Assembly: GCF_035917335.1 (NCBI RefSeq)
Contig: NZ_CP109067.1
Location: 7,129,001-7,193,000, forward strand
Origin: Micromonospora sp. NBC_01813
Lineage (GTDB): Bacteria; Actinomycetota; Actinomycetes; Mycobacteriales; Micromonosporaceae
Direction: 5' to 3'
Length of the DNA stretch: 64,000 bases
This document shows, piece after piece, positions 1 through 7,623 of the stretch. The position numbers and the translations under genes are program-made. The notes beneath the pieces were generated by a model. It had not been told where the DNA came from, searched no databases, and worked only from the letters and a program-made list of their open reading frames with translations. How positions within the stretch are numbered: the stretch's first letter is position 1; each line of letters opens with the position of its first letter.

Positions 1-238
1 TCGTGCGGAGCGCTGGCGTTATCGAAGAACGCAAGGGATGAGGGCTGCTGGGGCATTGGGACATAGTGGCAGACGTACCAGGGGGCTTCGCAAGAGCGGA
101 CTGCCCGTCACCACGATAGCCGACATGGTCATCTTTCCCGGCCGACCGGCGATCCGCACACGAATTGTAGGCGCGCGAATACTTAGAGGAGTTTTAACGG
201 TGGTGGATGTGTCGCCACGCGGTCACTTTCGACATTCG
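1..238. other. Left-edge intergenic stretch, no gene recognised
   Basis: I see no convincing gene here. A less GC-rich patch around 165-200 is followed by a Shine-Dalgarno-like agaggag at 184-190 and possible GTG/ATG starts near 199-206, but the reading frames that follow run antisense through the epimerase gene and have no recognisable protein sequence. The patch may belong to the control region of a gene outside the window. Confidence 0.4.
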
Positions 239-264
239 CCGGCGCGGCCGTCGTGCCGCGCCGG
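239..264 (-). terminator. GC-rich hairpin after the epimerase gene
   Basis: A perfect 9-bp inverted repeat, ccggcgcgg at 239-247 and ccgcgccgg at 256-264, encloses an 8-nt loop. It starts about 33 nt beyond the stop codon of the minus-strand epimerase gene. There is no U-tract, which is common for actinobacterial terminator-like hairpins, so the role is inferred from position and symmetry only. Confidence 0.45.
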
Positions 265-297
265 TAGGAACGACCGGTGGCTACGCCGGCGAACCGG

Positions 298-783
298 TCA
301 ACCCCGCTCGACCGGCGTGCCGGCCGGCTGCACCAACTCCACCAGTACCCCGCCGGCATCCTTCGGGTGCACGAAGTTGATCCGGGAACCCGCGGTGCCG
401 GGCCGAGGCGCGTCGTAGAGCAACCGCAGGCCACGCTCACGCAGCGCGGCACACGCGGCGTCGATGTCCAGCACCGTGTAGGCCAACTGCTGCATGCCGG
501 GGCCGTTGCGGTCCAGGAACCGGGCGATCGTCGATTCCGGGGACAACGGGGCGAGCAACTGGAGCTGGCCGCCGTCGGGCGACGGCCCGACGGACAGCAT
601 CGCCTCGCGTACCCCTTGGGCATGGTTGACCTCGGTGTGCACGCAGCGCATGCCGAACGTGCGGGTGTAGAAGTCGACCGCGGTGTCCAGATCCGCGACC
701 GCAATACCGACGTGGTCGATCTTGAGCAGCCCGATGTCTGTGACGTAGTCCGCAGCGACCTCGGCGGGAGCATCTTCGGTCAT
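298..783 (-). CDS. mce: Methylmalonyl-CoA epimerase
   Basis: This 161-residue protein belongs to the vicinal-oxygen-chelate (glyoxalase) fold family. It interconverts the (2R) and (2S) epimers of methylmalonyl-CoA, linking propionyl-CoA carboxylation to the B12-dependent mutase. The first metal ligand is His24 in IDHVGIAV. A Gln follows in GGQLQLLAP, and the last Glu lies in GVLVELVQ near the C terminus. Where many epimerases have a His-His pair on the central strand, this protein reads GMQQLAY, so the usual third His ligand is not evident. It diverges from the thiolase-meaB pair across about 78 bp, in a neighbourhood of acyl-CoA enzymes. Length and context fit epimerase well; a general glyoxalase-family dioxygenase is the main alternative. 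Confidence 0.87.
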   Translation of the reverse strand: MTEDAPAEVAADYVTDIGLLKIDHVGIAVADLDTAVDFYTRTFGMRCVHTEVNHAQGVREAMLSVGPSPDGGQLQLLAPLSPESTIARFLDRNGPGMQQLAYTVLDIDAACAALRERGLRLLYDAPRPGTAGSRINFVHPKDAGGVLVELVQPAGTPVERG

Positions 784-861
784 CGGGTTAGTCTGGCCGA
801 ACCATCGTTAAGCTGTCGCCGGCATCCCGGCCTTTTCCCACTGTGTGGAGGCGGAACCCCC

Positions 862-2049
862 ATGACCTCGGTGATCGTCAGCGGCGCGCGAACCCCGATG
901 GGCCGGTTGCTCGGCAACCTCAAGGACTTCCCGGCGACGACCCTGGGCTCGGTCGCCATCTCCGCCGCGCTCGGCCGCGGCGGTGTCGAACCCGATCAGG
1001 TGCAGTACGTGATCATGGGTCAGGTGCTGCAGGCCGGCACCGGGCAGATGCCCGCCCGCCAGGCCGCCGTCGGCGCCGGCATCCCGATGAACGTACCGGC
1101 GCTCAACATCAACAAGGTCTGCCTGTCCGGACTCGACGCGATCGCGCTGGCCGACCAGCTGATCCGGGCCGGCGAGTTCGACGTCGTGGTCGCCGGCGGC
1201 ATGGAGTCCATGACCAACGCCCCGCACCTGCTGCGCGGCCAGCGGGCCGGCTACAAGTACGGCGACGTCGTGATCGCCGACCACATGGCCCTCGACGGTC
1301 TCACCGACGCCTTCGACTGCTGCGCCATGGGCGAGTCGACCGAACGGCACGGCGCCAGGCACGGCATCAGCCGCGCCGAGCAGGACGCGTTCGCCGCCAC
1401 CAGCCACCAGCGGGCCGCCGTCGCCCAGAAGAACGGCGTCTTCGCCGAGGAGATCACCCCGGTGGAGGTGCCGCAGCGCAAGGGCGACCCGGTGCACCTC
1501 ACCACCGACGAGGGCATCCGACCGGACACCACGGTCGAATCGCTGGCCCGGCTGCGCCCGGCGTTCACCCCGGACGGCACCATCACCGCCGGCAGTTCCT
1601 CGCCGATCTCCGACGGTGCCTGCGCCGTCGTGGTGATGAGCAAGGCCCGTGCCGAGGCGCTCGGTGTCGACTGGATCGCCGAGATCGGGGCACACGGCAA
1701 CGTCGCGGGCCCGGACAACTCGCTGCACTCACAGCCGTCCAACGCGATCCGGCACGCGCTGGGCAAGGCCGGGATGACCGTCGCCGACCTCGACCTCATC
1801 GAGATCAACGAGGCGTTCGCCGCGGTGGGCGTCCAGTCGATGCGCGACCTCGGGGTCGGCGCCGACATCGTCAACGTCAACGGCGGCGCGATCGCGCTCG
1901 GTCACCCGATCGGCATGTCCGGCGCGCGCCTCGCGCTGACCCTCGCGCTGGAACTGCGGCGCCGGGGCGGCGGCACCGGCGCCGCCGCGCTCTGCGGTGG
2001 CGGTGGCCAGGGCGACGCCCTGATCCTGCGGGTACCCGCAGGCCAGTGA
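862..2049 (+). CDS. Acetyl-CoA C-acetyltransferase (thiolase)
   Basis: A 395-residue type II thiolase that condenses two acetyl-CoA to acetoacetyl-CoA or cleaves 3-ketoacyl-CoA. The catalytic residues are in the classic places: nucleophile Cys87 in NKVCLSGL, His348 in GHPIGMSG and Cys378 in LCGGGGQG, with the NEAFA motif before them. The ATG at 862 is chosen because GGAGG at 846-850 precedes it and the thiolase N terminus ([13 protein letters not shown]) starts there; an in-frame extension further upstream runs antisense to the epimerase. The stop codon overlaps the GTG start of meaB (GTGA), so the two genes are probably co-translated. The context suggests a role in short-chain acyl-CoA metabolism, or in the ethylmalonyl-CoA pathway or polyketide precursor supply; the sequence does not decide the direction. 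Confidence 0.93.
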   Translation: MTSVIVSGARTPMGRLLGNLKDFPATTLGSVAISAALGRGGVEPDQVQYVIMGQVLQAGTGQMPARQAAVGAGIPMNVPALNINKVCLSGLDAIALADQLIRAGEFDVVVAGGMESMTNAPHLLRGQRAGYKYGDVVIADHMALDGLTDAFDCCAMGESTERHGARHGISRAEQDAFAATSHQRAAVAQKNGVFAEEITPVEVPQRKGDPVHLTTDEGIRPDTTVESLARLRPAFTPDGTITAGSSSPISDGACAVVVMSKARAEALGVDWIAEIGAHGNVAGPDNSLHSQPSNAIRHALGKAGMTVADLDLIEINEAFAAVGVQSMRDLGVGADIVNVNGGAIALGHPIGMSGARLALTLALELRRRGGGTGAAALCGGGGQGDALILRVPAGQ

Positions 2050-3044
2050 GCAGAGTCGGTCCCCGCGACGTACCCGCACTCGTCCGGCAGGCCCGCGACG
2101 GTGACGCGCGATCGGTCGCCCGGCTGATCACCCTGGTCGAGTCGGGCACCGCGCAACTGCCGCTGGTCGCCGCCGAGCTGGCCCCGTACACCGGAAACGC
2201 CCAGGTGGTCGGCCTGACCGGGGCACCCGGCGTGGGCAAGTCGACCACCACCAGCGAACTGGTCCGGGCGCTGCGCGGGCGCGGCCAACGGGTCGGCGTA
2301 CTCGCCGTCGACCCGTCCAGCCCGTTCACCGGCGGCGCGATCCTCGGCGACCGGGTACGGATGCAGGAACACGCCACCGACCCGGGTGTCTACATCCGGT
2401 CGATGTCCAGCCGGGGCCATCTCGGTGGGCTCTCCTCGGCGACACCGGCGGCGGTGCGCGTCCTCGACGGCGTCGGGTGCGACGTGGTGCTGATCGAAAC
2501 CGTCGGGGTCGGTCAGGCCGAGGTGGCGGTGGCCGGGCTGGCCGACAGCACGGTGGTGCTGCTCGCCCCGGGCATGGGCGACGCGATCCAGGCGGTCAAG
2601 GCCGGCATCCTGGAGATCGCCGACGTCTTCGTGGTCAACAAGGCCGACCGCGACGGGGCCGACGCGACCGTACGGGATCTCCGAGGCATGATCGCGCTGG
2701 CCGCGACCGGACCCGGCGGCTGGCGTCCGCCGGTGCTGCGTACGGTCGCCGCCCAGGGCGACGGAATCGACGAACTCGTCGCCGAGCTCGGCCGGCACCA
2801 TGAGTGGCTGGTCGGTCGCGGTGAGTTGACCGCCCGGCGGGCGCGGCGGGCCGCCGCCGAGGTCGAGGCGATCGCGCTGGGCCGGCTGCGGGGTCGGATC
2901 AGCACGCTACGCGGCGGTACGCGGTTGGCCGAACTCGCTGCTGAGGTGCTCGCCGGACGGCTCGACCCGTACACCGCCGCGGATTTTCTGCTCGACGAGC
3001 TGACCGCCCCGTCGGGGGCACCGAACCGGCCTCTGGTTCGTTAG
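2046..3044 (+). CDS. meaB: MeaB/ArgK-type GTPase, chaperone of a B12-dependent acyl-CoA mutase
   Basis: This 332-residue G3E-family P-loop GTPase protects and reloads adenosylcobalamin-dependent acyl-CoA mutases. Walker A is GAPGVGKST at residues 59-67. [15 protein letters not shown] forms the switch region, IETVGVGQ is the Walker B/switch II segment, and NKAD is the base-specificity motif. The GTG start at 2046 overlaps the thiolase stop codon. The family's client enzymes are methylmalonyl-CoA and isobutyryl-CoA mutases; a mutase large subunit lies 8 kb downstream at 11103-12791, which is a likely but unproven partner. Confidence 0.93.
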   Translation: MSRVGPRDVPALVRQARDGDARSVARLITLVESGTAQLPLVAAELAPYTGNAQVVGLTGAPGVGKSTTTSELVRALRGRGQRVGVLAVDPSSPFTGGAILGDRVRMQEHATDPGVYIRSMSSRGHLGGLSSATPAAVRVLDGVGCDVVLIETVGVGQAEVAVAGLADSTVVLLAPGMGDAIQAVKAGILEIADVFVVNKADRDGADATVRDLRGMIALAATGPGGWRPPVLRTVAAQGDGIDELVAELGRHHEWLVGRGELTARRARRAAAEVEAIALGRLRGRISTLRGGTRLAELAAEVLAGRLDPYTAADFLLDELTAPSGAPNRPLVR

Positions 3045-3053
3045 GGTCAGCAC

Positions 3054-3758
3054 GTGCAGACCACCGTCGACCACGCGACCATCCAGCTCGACGCGGCCAC
3101 CCTCGGCTACGGCACCACGGAGCCGGTGTTGCGCGACGTCTCCCTGACCGTGCCACCCGGGCGGCTGTTGGCGGTCACCGGACCGTCCGGCGCTGGCAAG
3201 ACCACCCTGCTGTCGGCGATGGCCGGCGTGCTGCGGCCGGTCTCCGGGACGGTCATGCTCGGCGGCGAGCCACTGCGCGATCGGGACCACGCCGTCACCC
3301 GCAAGGTGGTGCTGGTGCCGCAGGACAACGGGCTCGCCGCGGTGCTGACCGCCGGGGAGAATCTGCAGGTGACGCTGATCGCGTCCGGCTTGAGTCCGGT
3401 CGAGGCGCGGCGCAGCGGTGCGGCCGCGCTGGAGCGGCTCGGGCTCGCCGGGCAGACCGATCAGCTCGTCGAGGAGCTCTCCGGTGGCCAGCAGCAGCGC
3501 ACTGCCCTGGCCCGGGCGCTCGCGCTGGGCGGCGACGTGTTGCTTGCCGACGAGGTGACCAGCGAGCTGGACGCGGCCAACCGTCAGCTGGTCCTCGAAC
3601 TGCTACGGGCGGAGGCGGACCGGGGCGCGACCGTCGTGTTCGCCACCCACGACCCGGAAGCCGCCGCCGCCTGCGACGCCGAGCTGCACCTGCTCGACGG
3701 CCGGGCCGAGCTGACCCGCCGCTGGTCCGAGCCGGCTCAGGAGAACAACGCGCTGTAG
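3054..3758 (+). CDS. ABC transporter ATP-binding protein (LolD/MacB-like)
   Basis: A 234-residue ABC ATPase with Walker [11 protein letters not shown]-loop VPQDN, an intact signature LSGGQQQR, Walker B LLADE and a switch histidine in FATHD. The start is GTG at 3054, nine bases after meaB, so it is probably transcribed with it. No permease is adjacent: the next gene is on the opposite strand. The closest candidates are the FtsX-type permeases at 13817-19992, whose own ATPase has a degraded signature motif. Pairing the two is inference. The last 22 bases overlap the 3' end of the ACC deaminase gene tail to tail. Confidence 0.9.
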   Translation: MQTTVDHATIQLDAATLGYGTTEPVLRDVSLTVPPGRLLAVTGPSGAGKTTLLSAMAGVLRPVSGTVMLGGEPLRDRDHAVTRKVVLVPQDNGLAAVLTAGENLQVTLIASGLSPVEARRSGAAALERLGLAGQTDQLVEELSGGQQQRTALARALALGGDVLLADEVTSELDAANRQLVLELLRAEADRGATVVFATHDPEAAAACDAELHLLDGRAELTRRWSEPAQENNAL

Positions 3759-4816
3759 CCATTCAGCGCCGGCTGACCGCCGAGGTGCGCGTAGAGCACC
3801 GTGGCGTCGCGGCCGATCTCGCCCCGGCCGACCAGATCGATCAACCCGGCCATCGACTTGCCCTCGTACACCGGGTCGGTGACCATCCCCTCGGTCCGGG
3901 CGGCCAGCCGCATCGCGTCCAGGGTGGCGTCGTCCGGTACGCCGTACACCCCGGCGTGGTAACGCTCGTCCAGCTCCACGTCGGCCGGGCCGACCGGACG
4001 CCGTACGCCGATCAGCTCGGCGGTCTGCCGGGCGATCCTGGCGATCTGCTCGTGGGTCCGGGCCGGCTCGGCCGACGCGTCGATGCCGAGCACCCGGCGC
4101 GGCCGCCCCCCGGCTGCGGCACCGGTCCCGGACTCGGCTGCGGCCCCGGACTCGGCTGCGGCCCCGGACTCGGCTTCGGCGAGGGCGGCGAATCCGGCGA
4201 CCATCCCGGCCTGGGTGCTGCCGGTGACCGAGCAGACCACGATGGTGTCGAAGAAGACGCCGAGTTGCCGCTCCTGTTCGGCGACCTCGTACGCCCAGTT
4301 GGCGAAGCCGAGGCCGCCGAGGCGGTGATCGGAGGCGCCGGCCGGGATCGGGTACGGCCGGCCGCCGGCCTCGGTGATCTCCCGCAGTGCCTGTTCCCAG
4401 CTCTGCCGGAAGCCGATGTCGAACCCGGCGCGGACCAGCCGCACCTCGGCTCCGGCGAGCCGGCTGATCAGGATGTTGCCGACCTTGTCGTAGACCGGGT
4501 CCGGCCAGTCCACCCAGCTCTCCTGCACCAGTACGCACTTCAGCCCGGCGTGCGCGGCGACGGCGGCGACCTGGCGGGTGTGGTTGGACTGGACCCCGCC
4601 GATCGAGACGAGGGTGTCGCATCCGGTGGCGATCGCCTCCGCGACCAGGTACTCGAGTTTGCGGGTCTTGTTGCCGCCGTACGCGATCCCGGAGTTGCAG
4701 TCCTCGCGTTTCGCCCAGATCGCGGCGCCGCCGAGGTGTCGGGTCAGCCGGTCCAGCCGATGCACCGGCGACGGGCCGAACAGCAGTGGGTAGCGCTCGA
4801 ACGAGGCGATCGACAT
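3737..4816 (-). CDS. acdS: 1-aminocyclopropane-1-carboxylate (ACC) deaminase
   Basis: This 359-residue fold-type II PLP enzyme splits ACC, the ethylene precursor of plants, into 2-oxobutanoate and ammonia. The PLP lysine is Lys50 in [11 protein letters not shown], and [10 protein letters not shown] carries the catalytic-loop serine. The residues that separate ACC deaminase from D-cysteine desulfhydrase are both of the deaminase kind: Glu318 in YEGKSMAG and Leu345 in AHLGGQPAL. They match Glu295 and Leu322 of the Pseudomonas enzyme with the same offset of 23. The extra length comes from an Ala/Glu/Ser/Gly insertion (about residues 212-235) encoded by an 18-bp tandem repeat. A GntR regulator is encoded directly upstream on the same strand. 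The alternative, D-cysteine desulfhydrase, is less likely. Confidence 0.9.
   Translation of the reverse strand: MSIASFERYPLLFGPSPVHRLDRLTRHLGGAAIWAKREDCNSGIAYGGNKTRKLEYLVAEAIATGCDTLVSIGGVQSNHTRQVAAVAAHAGLKCVLVQESWVDWPDPVYDKVGNILISRLAGAEVRLVRAGFDIGFRQSWEQALREITEAGGRPYPIPAGASDHRLGGLGFANWAYEVAEQERQLGVFFDTIVVCSVTGSTQAGMVAGFAALAEAESGAAAESGAAAESGTGAAAGGRPRRVLGIDASAEPARTHEQIARIARQTAELIGVRRPVGPADVELDERYHAGVYGVPDDATLDAMRLAARTEGMVTDPVYEGKSMAGLIDLVGRGEIGRDATVLYAHLGGQPALNGYSALFS
4128..4181. repeat. 18-bp tandem repeat inside acdS, three copies
   Basis: The unit ccggactcggctgcggcc occurs at 4128-4145 and exactly again at 4146-4163, with a degenerate third copy at 4164-4181. It stays in frame and adds repeated Ala-Ala-Ala-Glu-Ser-Gly to the deaminase. 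The copy number probably varies between strains by slippage (inference). Confidence 0.8.
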
Positions 4817-4849
4817 GTGGGGGTCTCCCGGTGTCTCGGTGGGGTCGGG

Positions 4850-5503
4850 TCAGCTGAGGGACGGGTCGGTGGCGAGTTCCACCAGCGACTGCCAGATCCG
4901 GGCGGTGACCAGGGTCGCCTCCTCGGCGTCCCGGGCGGTGCAGGCGTCGATCAGCTCTTCGTGCAGCTCGACCGAGCGGCGGGCACCGGCGGGACTGAAC
5001 TGGCGGCGTTCCAGCCGGCGGATCAGCGGGGTGTAGCGGGCGATGGTCGCGGCGGCGGCCCGGTTGCCGCTGGCGACGACCAGCACGTCGTGCAGTTCGT
5101 CGTCGGCGACCAGCGCGGTGTCGAGGTCGTCGGCGGCGCAGGCGGCGGCGAATCGGCGGTTGGCGGCGCGCATCCGGGCGACCTGGGCGTCGGTGAGTGC
5201 CGGTACGCCGGTCCGGGCTGCCAGTTCGTGCATGGCGCGTACCACGGATGCGGCGTCCTGGACGTCGCGCAGCACTACCGGGGTGACCCGGGTGTGGCTC
5301 TGCGGCTTGCGTTCGACGAGCCCTTCGTCGGCGAGCCGGGCGAGCGCGTCGCGCACCGGTGCCCGGGAGAGGCCGAGTTGCTCGGCGAGGTCCTGGTCGC
5401 GTACGGCGGCCCCGGGCGCGAGGTCGCCGCGCACGACGGCGTCGCGGATCGCCGCGTACGCGCTGTCGCGCAGCAGGGTTCGCGGAACTGGCTTCAGCGG
5501 CAC
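4850..5503 (-). CDS. GntR-family (FadR/FCD) transcriptional regulator
   Basis: A 217-residue regulator. The N-terminal winged helix spans roughly residues 8-70 (AAIRDAVVRGDLAPGAAV, then LGLSRAPVRDALARLADEGLV). A helical FCD effector domain follows, with a Asp...His...His-type set (DDELHDVL, SVELHEELIDACTARD) that usually binds a metal or carboxylate. The GTG at 5503 is chosen because homology begins immediately after it (PLKPVPRTLLRDSAY); residues upstream are not protein-like. No Shine-Dalgarno site is visible, and a promoter-like pair sits only a few bases upstream, so a leaderless mRNA is possible. It is encoded upstream of acdS on the same strand, 33 bp away, and is its likely regulator. 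Confidence 0.87.
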   Translation of the reverse strand: MPLKPVPRTLLRDSAYAAIRDAVVRGDLAPGAAVRDQDLAEQLGLSRAPVRDALARLADEGLVERKPQSHTRVTPVVLRDVQDAASVVRAMHELAARTGVPALTDAQVARMRAANRRFAAACAADDLDTALVADDELHDVLVVASGNRAAAATIARYTPLIRRLERRQFSPAGARRSVELHEELIDACTARDAEEATLVTARIWQSLVELATDPSLS

Positions 5504-5510
5504 AACTGAA

Positions 5511-5539
5511 ATGTTAGATGTCGATGCCCGGGTAGTCCA
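5511..5539 (-). promoter_or_regulatory. Candidate promoter of the GntR-acdS unit
   Basis: On the minus strand, TGGACT (5534-5539) and TAACAT (5511-5516) are separated by exactly 17 bp; each matches four of six consensus bases. The -10-like box ends 7 nt before the GTG start of the regulator, consistent with leaderless transcription. This rests on pattern matching alone. Confidence 0.35.
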
Positions 5540-5555
5540 GTGGTCCGGCGGTCGC

Positions 5556-5602
5556 GATCTAGAAGGATCTGGCCGGGATATCGACCAGAATTCTTCTAGA
5601 TC
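5556..5602. promoter_or_regulatory. AT-rich inverted repeat upstream of the GntR gene
   Basis: gatctagaag at 5556-5565 is exactly repeated as its inverse, cttctagatc, at 5593-5602. The inner flanks ctgg and ccag continue the symmetry imperfectly. The element stands out as AT-rich in GC-rich surroundings. It lies just upstream of the candidate GntR promoter and just downstream of the stop of the next minus-strand gene. It could be an operator for the regulator or a terminator for the upstream gene; no U-tract is present, which favours an operator. Confidence 0.4.
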
Positions 5603-5618
5603 ACCCGCCGTGGTCGGC

Positions 5619-6575
5619 TCAGTCGGACCATCCGGCGGCTCGTAGCGCTGCCCGCAACTGATCGACCACCTCTGCGGGGCGGACCCGGACCACGAAGGCA
5701 GGGAAGCGCAGGATCCGGTCGCCGGCGATCCACACGTCGTTCTGCCGACGCATGTCCGCCGCCCACTCACGCACGTCCATGTGGTGGGCCCCGTCGATCT
5801 CCACGTGGAGCCGCCAGCGACGCCAGTACGCGTCGAGGTAGCGCACCCGTCCCGACCGGTCCCGCCGCTGTTGTTGCAAATCCGGCAGCGGTAGCCGATG
5901 GCGCCGGCAGAGTCGGATGAAATCGATCTCGGACAGTGCCGTCGCTCCGCCTCCGGCGTCCACCGCGGCGGCCCGGATCAACCGACGGCGTCGTACCCGG
6001 GGTAGCCAGTGCAGAACGGCGAGGATCTGCGCCGGAGTCACCCGTCGCTGCTGGCAGCCAGCAGCGACGATCGCCTGAGCTTCGTCGTCGGACCGAGCCC
6101 AGCCTGCCGCGTCCACCAGCGACCTGGCCATGCTGGTCCGCATCGGACGCCCGACCTGGCGGTGGTCGTCGGGCAACACGCTGGTCCGGCGTACCACCAC
6201 CGCCGGCATGTCGAGAGGGAGCCGACGACGCAGGTCCGGGTACTGCCGATCGCCGGGGACGAGTACCTGGACCGGACCCGAGCGGGTGAAGCGCAACCCC
6301 CCTTCGCGGGCTGCGGTGAGCCCGCCCAACAAGGCGGTCGGCCCGGCCAACAGCACCGCTACCCAGAGTGCCTGTCCGGCGGTCAACGGACCGTTGTGGG
6401 TGAGTACCACGCCGGAACAGATCCGCCGCCACTGGCCACGATCTATCCGACGCCGGAGCCCCGACCGCCCCAGACGCTCGACGGCCTGTGCCGAGGTGAG
6501 AACGCCGGACTGTTCGAACAACAGCCAGTCGAGATCATCGGCGTACGGGCTGGGAAGAGGGCGGGGTAGCGGCAT
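5619..6575 (-). CDS. AbiEi-like/DUF559 protein with a Vsr-type nuclease fold
   Basis: A 318-residue protein of a type common in actinobacteria. The N-terminal part (about residues 10-60, LFEQSGVLTSAQAVERLGR then GVVLTHNGPLT) resembles the winged-helix AbiEi antitoxin domain. The C-terminal part (about 205-310) looks like DUF559, a Vsr/PD-(D/E)XK nuclease fold, with SEIDF, YLDAYW and a LHVEIDGAHH segment that could supply the acidic catalytic residues, followed by WAADMRRQNDVWIAGDRILRFPAF. No AbiEii toxin partner is adjacent. The function is unknown; a DNA-repair or defence nuclease is possible. The flanking genes are not obviously related. Confidence 0.75.
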   Translation of the reverse strand: MPLPRPLPSPYADDLDWLLFEQSGVLTSAQAVERLGRSGLRRRIDRGQWRRICSGVVLTHNGPLTAGQALWVAVLLAGPTALLGGLTAAREGGLRFTRSGPVQVLVPGDRQYPDLRRRLPLDMPAVVVRRTSVLPDDHRQVGRPMRTSMARSLVDAAGWARSDDEAQAIVAAGCQQRRVTPAQILAVLHWLPRVRRRRLIRAAAVDAGGGATALSEIDFIRLCRRHRLPLPDLQQQRRDRSGRVRYLDAYWRRWRLHVEIDGAHHMDVREWAADMRRQNDVWIAGDRILRFPAFVVRVRPAEVVDQLRAALRAAGWSD

Positions 6576-6603
6576 CCGGCGATCCTGGTCGATGCCGCCT
6601 TCT

Positions 6604-6637
6604 CGACACCGCCGTCAACCCGACACCGCCGTCAACC
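6604..6637. repeat. 17-bp tandem duplication in intergenic DNA
   Basis: cgacaccgccgtcaacc occurs twice back to back at 6604-6620 and 6621-6637, with a partial third copy (cgaca) behind it. It lies in the 98-bp gap between the DUF559 gene and the F420 oxidoreductase gene. No function is apparent. Confidence 0.7.
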
Positions 6638-6673
6638 CGACATCGGCCGGCCCGCCGGGAAAGAACCGCCCAG

Positions 6674-7615
6674 TCACAGCTGTGGCGCGACCTCGGCGGC
6701 GACGAGTTCCAGCTGGTCGAGGTCGGCCAGGTCCAGCACCTGCAGATAGATCCGCTGGGCGCCGATCTCGGCGTACCGACCGATCTTCTCCACCACCTCG
6801 GCCGGCGTACCGGCCAGGCCGTTGGCGCGTAGCTCGTCGGGCTCCCGGCCGATCACCGCCGCCCGGCGGGCCACCTCGGCGTCGTCGCGACCGCAGCAGA
6901 GGATCAGCGCGTTGGACAGCCGCAGGCTGTCCGGGTCGCGGCCACCCGCCGCGCAGGCCGCGCGGACCTGCCCGAACAGCCGCGCCGACTCGTCCACGCC
7001 TTCGAACGGGACGTTGAACTCGTCGGCGTAGCGGGCGGTCAGCTGCGGGGTCCGCTTGCGTCCCTTGCCGCCGATCAGCACCGGCGGTCCCGGCCGCTGC
7101 ACCGGCTTCGGCAGCGCCGGCGAACCGGTGACCTGGTAGTACTTGCCCGGGTAGTCGAACGTGCCGCCGACCGGGGTTTCCCAGAGTCCGGTGATGATCG
7201 CGAGCTGCTCAGTCAGCCGGTCGAAGCGTTCGGCCAGCGGCGGGAACGGAATGCCGTACGCGGTGTGCTCGGCTTCGAACCAGCCGGCACCGACGCCGAA
7301 CTCGACCCGGCCGCCGCTCATCTCGTCCACCTGCGCCACGGTGATCGCCAGCGGGCCCGGGTACCGGAAGGTGGCCGCGCTCATCAGCGTGCCGAGCCGG
7401 ATCCGGCTGGTGTCGCGGGCCAGCCCGGCCAGGGTGGTCCAGGCGTCGGTCGGCCCGGGCAGCCCGTCCGCGTCGCCCATCACCAGGTAGTGGTCGGACC
7501 GGAAGAACGCGTCGTAGCCGGTCTCCTCGGCGCACCGCGCTACCGCGAGAAGCTGCTGGTAGCTGGCGCCCTGCTGGGGTTCGGTGAAGATCCGCAAGTC
7601 CACGTCGTCGAGCAT
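6674..7615 (-). CDS. LLM-class F420-dependent oxidoreductase
   Basis: A 313-residue luciferase-like (TIM-barrel) oxidoreductase expected to use coenzyme F420. Family landmarks are the N-terminal strand LRIFTEPQQG, FFRSDHYL, LGTLMSAATFRYPGPLA, the core VDEMSGGRVEFGVGAGW and the later PPVLIGGKG and NGLAGTPAEVVEKI. The ATG at 7615 is 8 nt beyond the stop of the arylsulfotransferase-like gene, so the two are probably co-transcribed, although their sequences do not suggest a shared pathway. The substrate is unknown. Confidence 0.87.
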   Translation of the reverse strand: MLDDVDLRIFTEPQQGASYQQLLAVARCAEETGYDAFFRSDHYLVMGDADGLPGPTDAWTTLAGLARDTSRIRLGTLMSAATFRYPGPLAITVAQVDEMSGGRVEFGVGAGWFEAEHTAYGIPFPPLAERFDRLTEQLAIITGLWETPVGGTFDYPGKYYQVTGSPALPKPVQRPGPPVLIGGKGRKRTPQLTARYADEFNVPFEGVDESARLFGQVRAACAAGGRDPDSLRLSNALILCCGRDDAEVARRAAVIGREPDELRANGLAGTPAEVVEKIGRYAEIGAQRIYLQVLDLADLDQLELVAAEVAPQL

Positions 7616-7623
7616 ATGCCCGG

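Noticed and set aside
38-418. Plus-strand frame at the left edge starting near a Shine-Dalgarno-like site
   Set aside because: It overlaps the epimerase antisense and has no recognisable sequence. A start near 199 would be needed, and the frame then runs into the epimerase coding strand.
3785-5509. 574-residue plus-strand frame opposite acdS and GntR
   Set aside because: Shadow of two genes with clear families and catalytic residues on the other strand.
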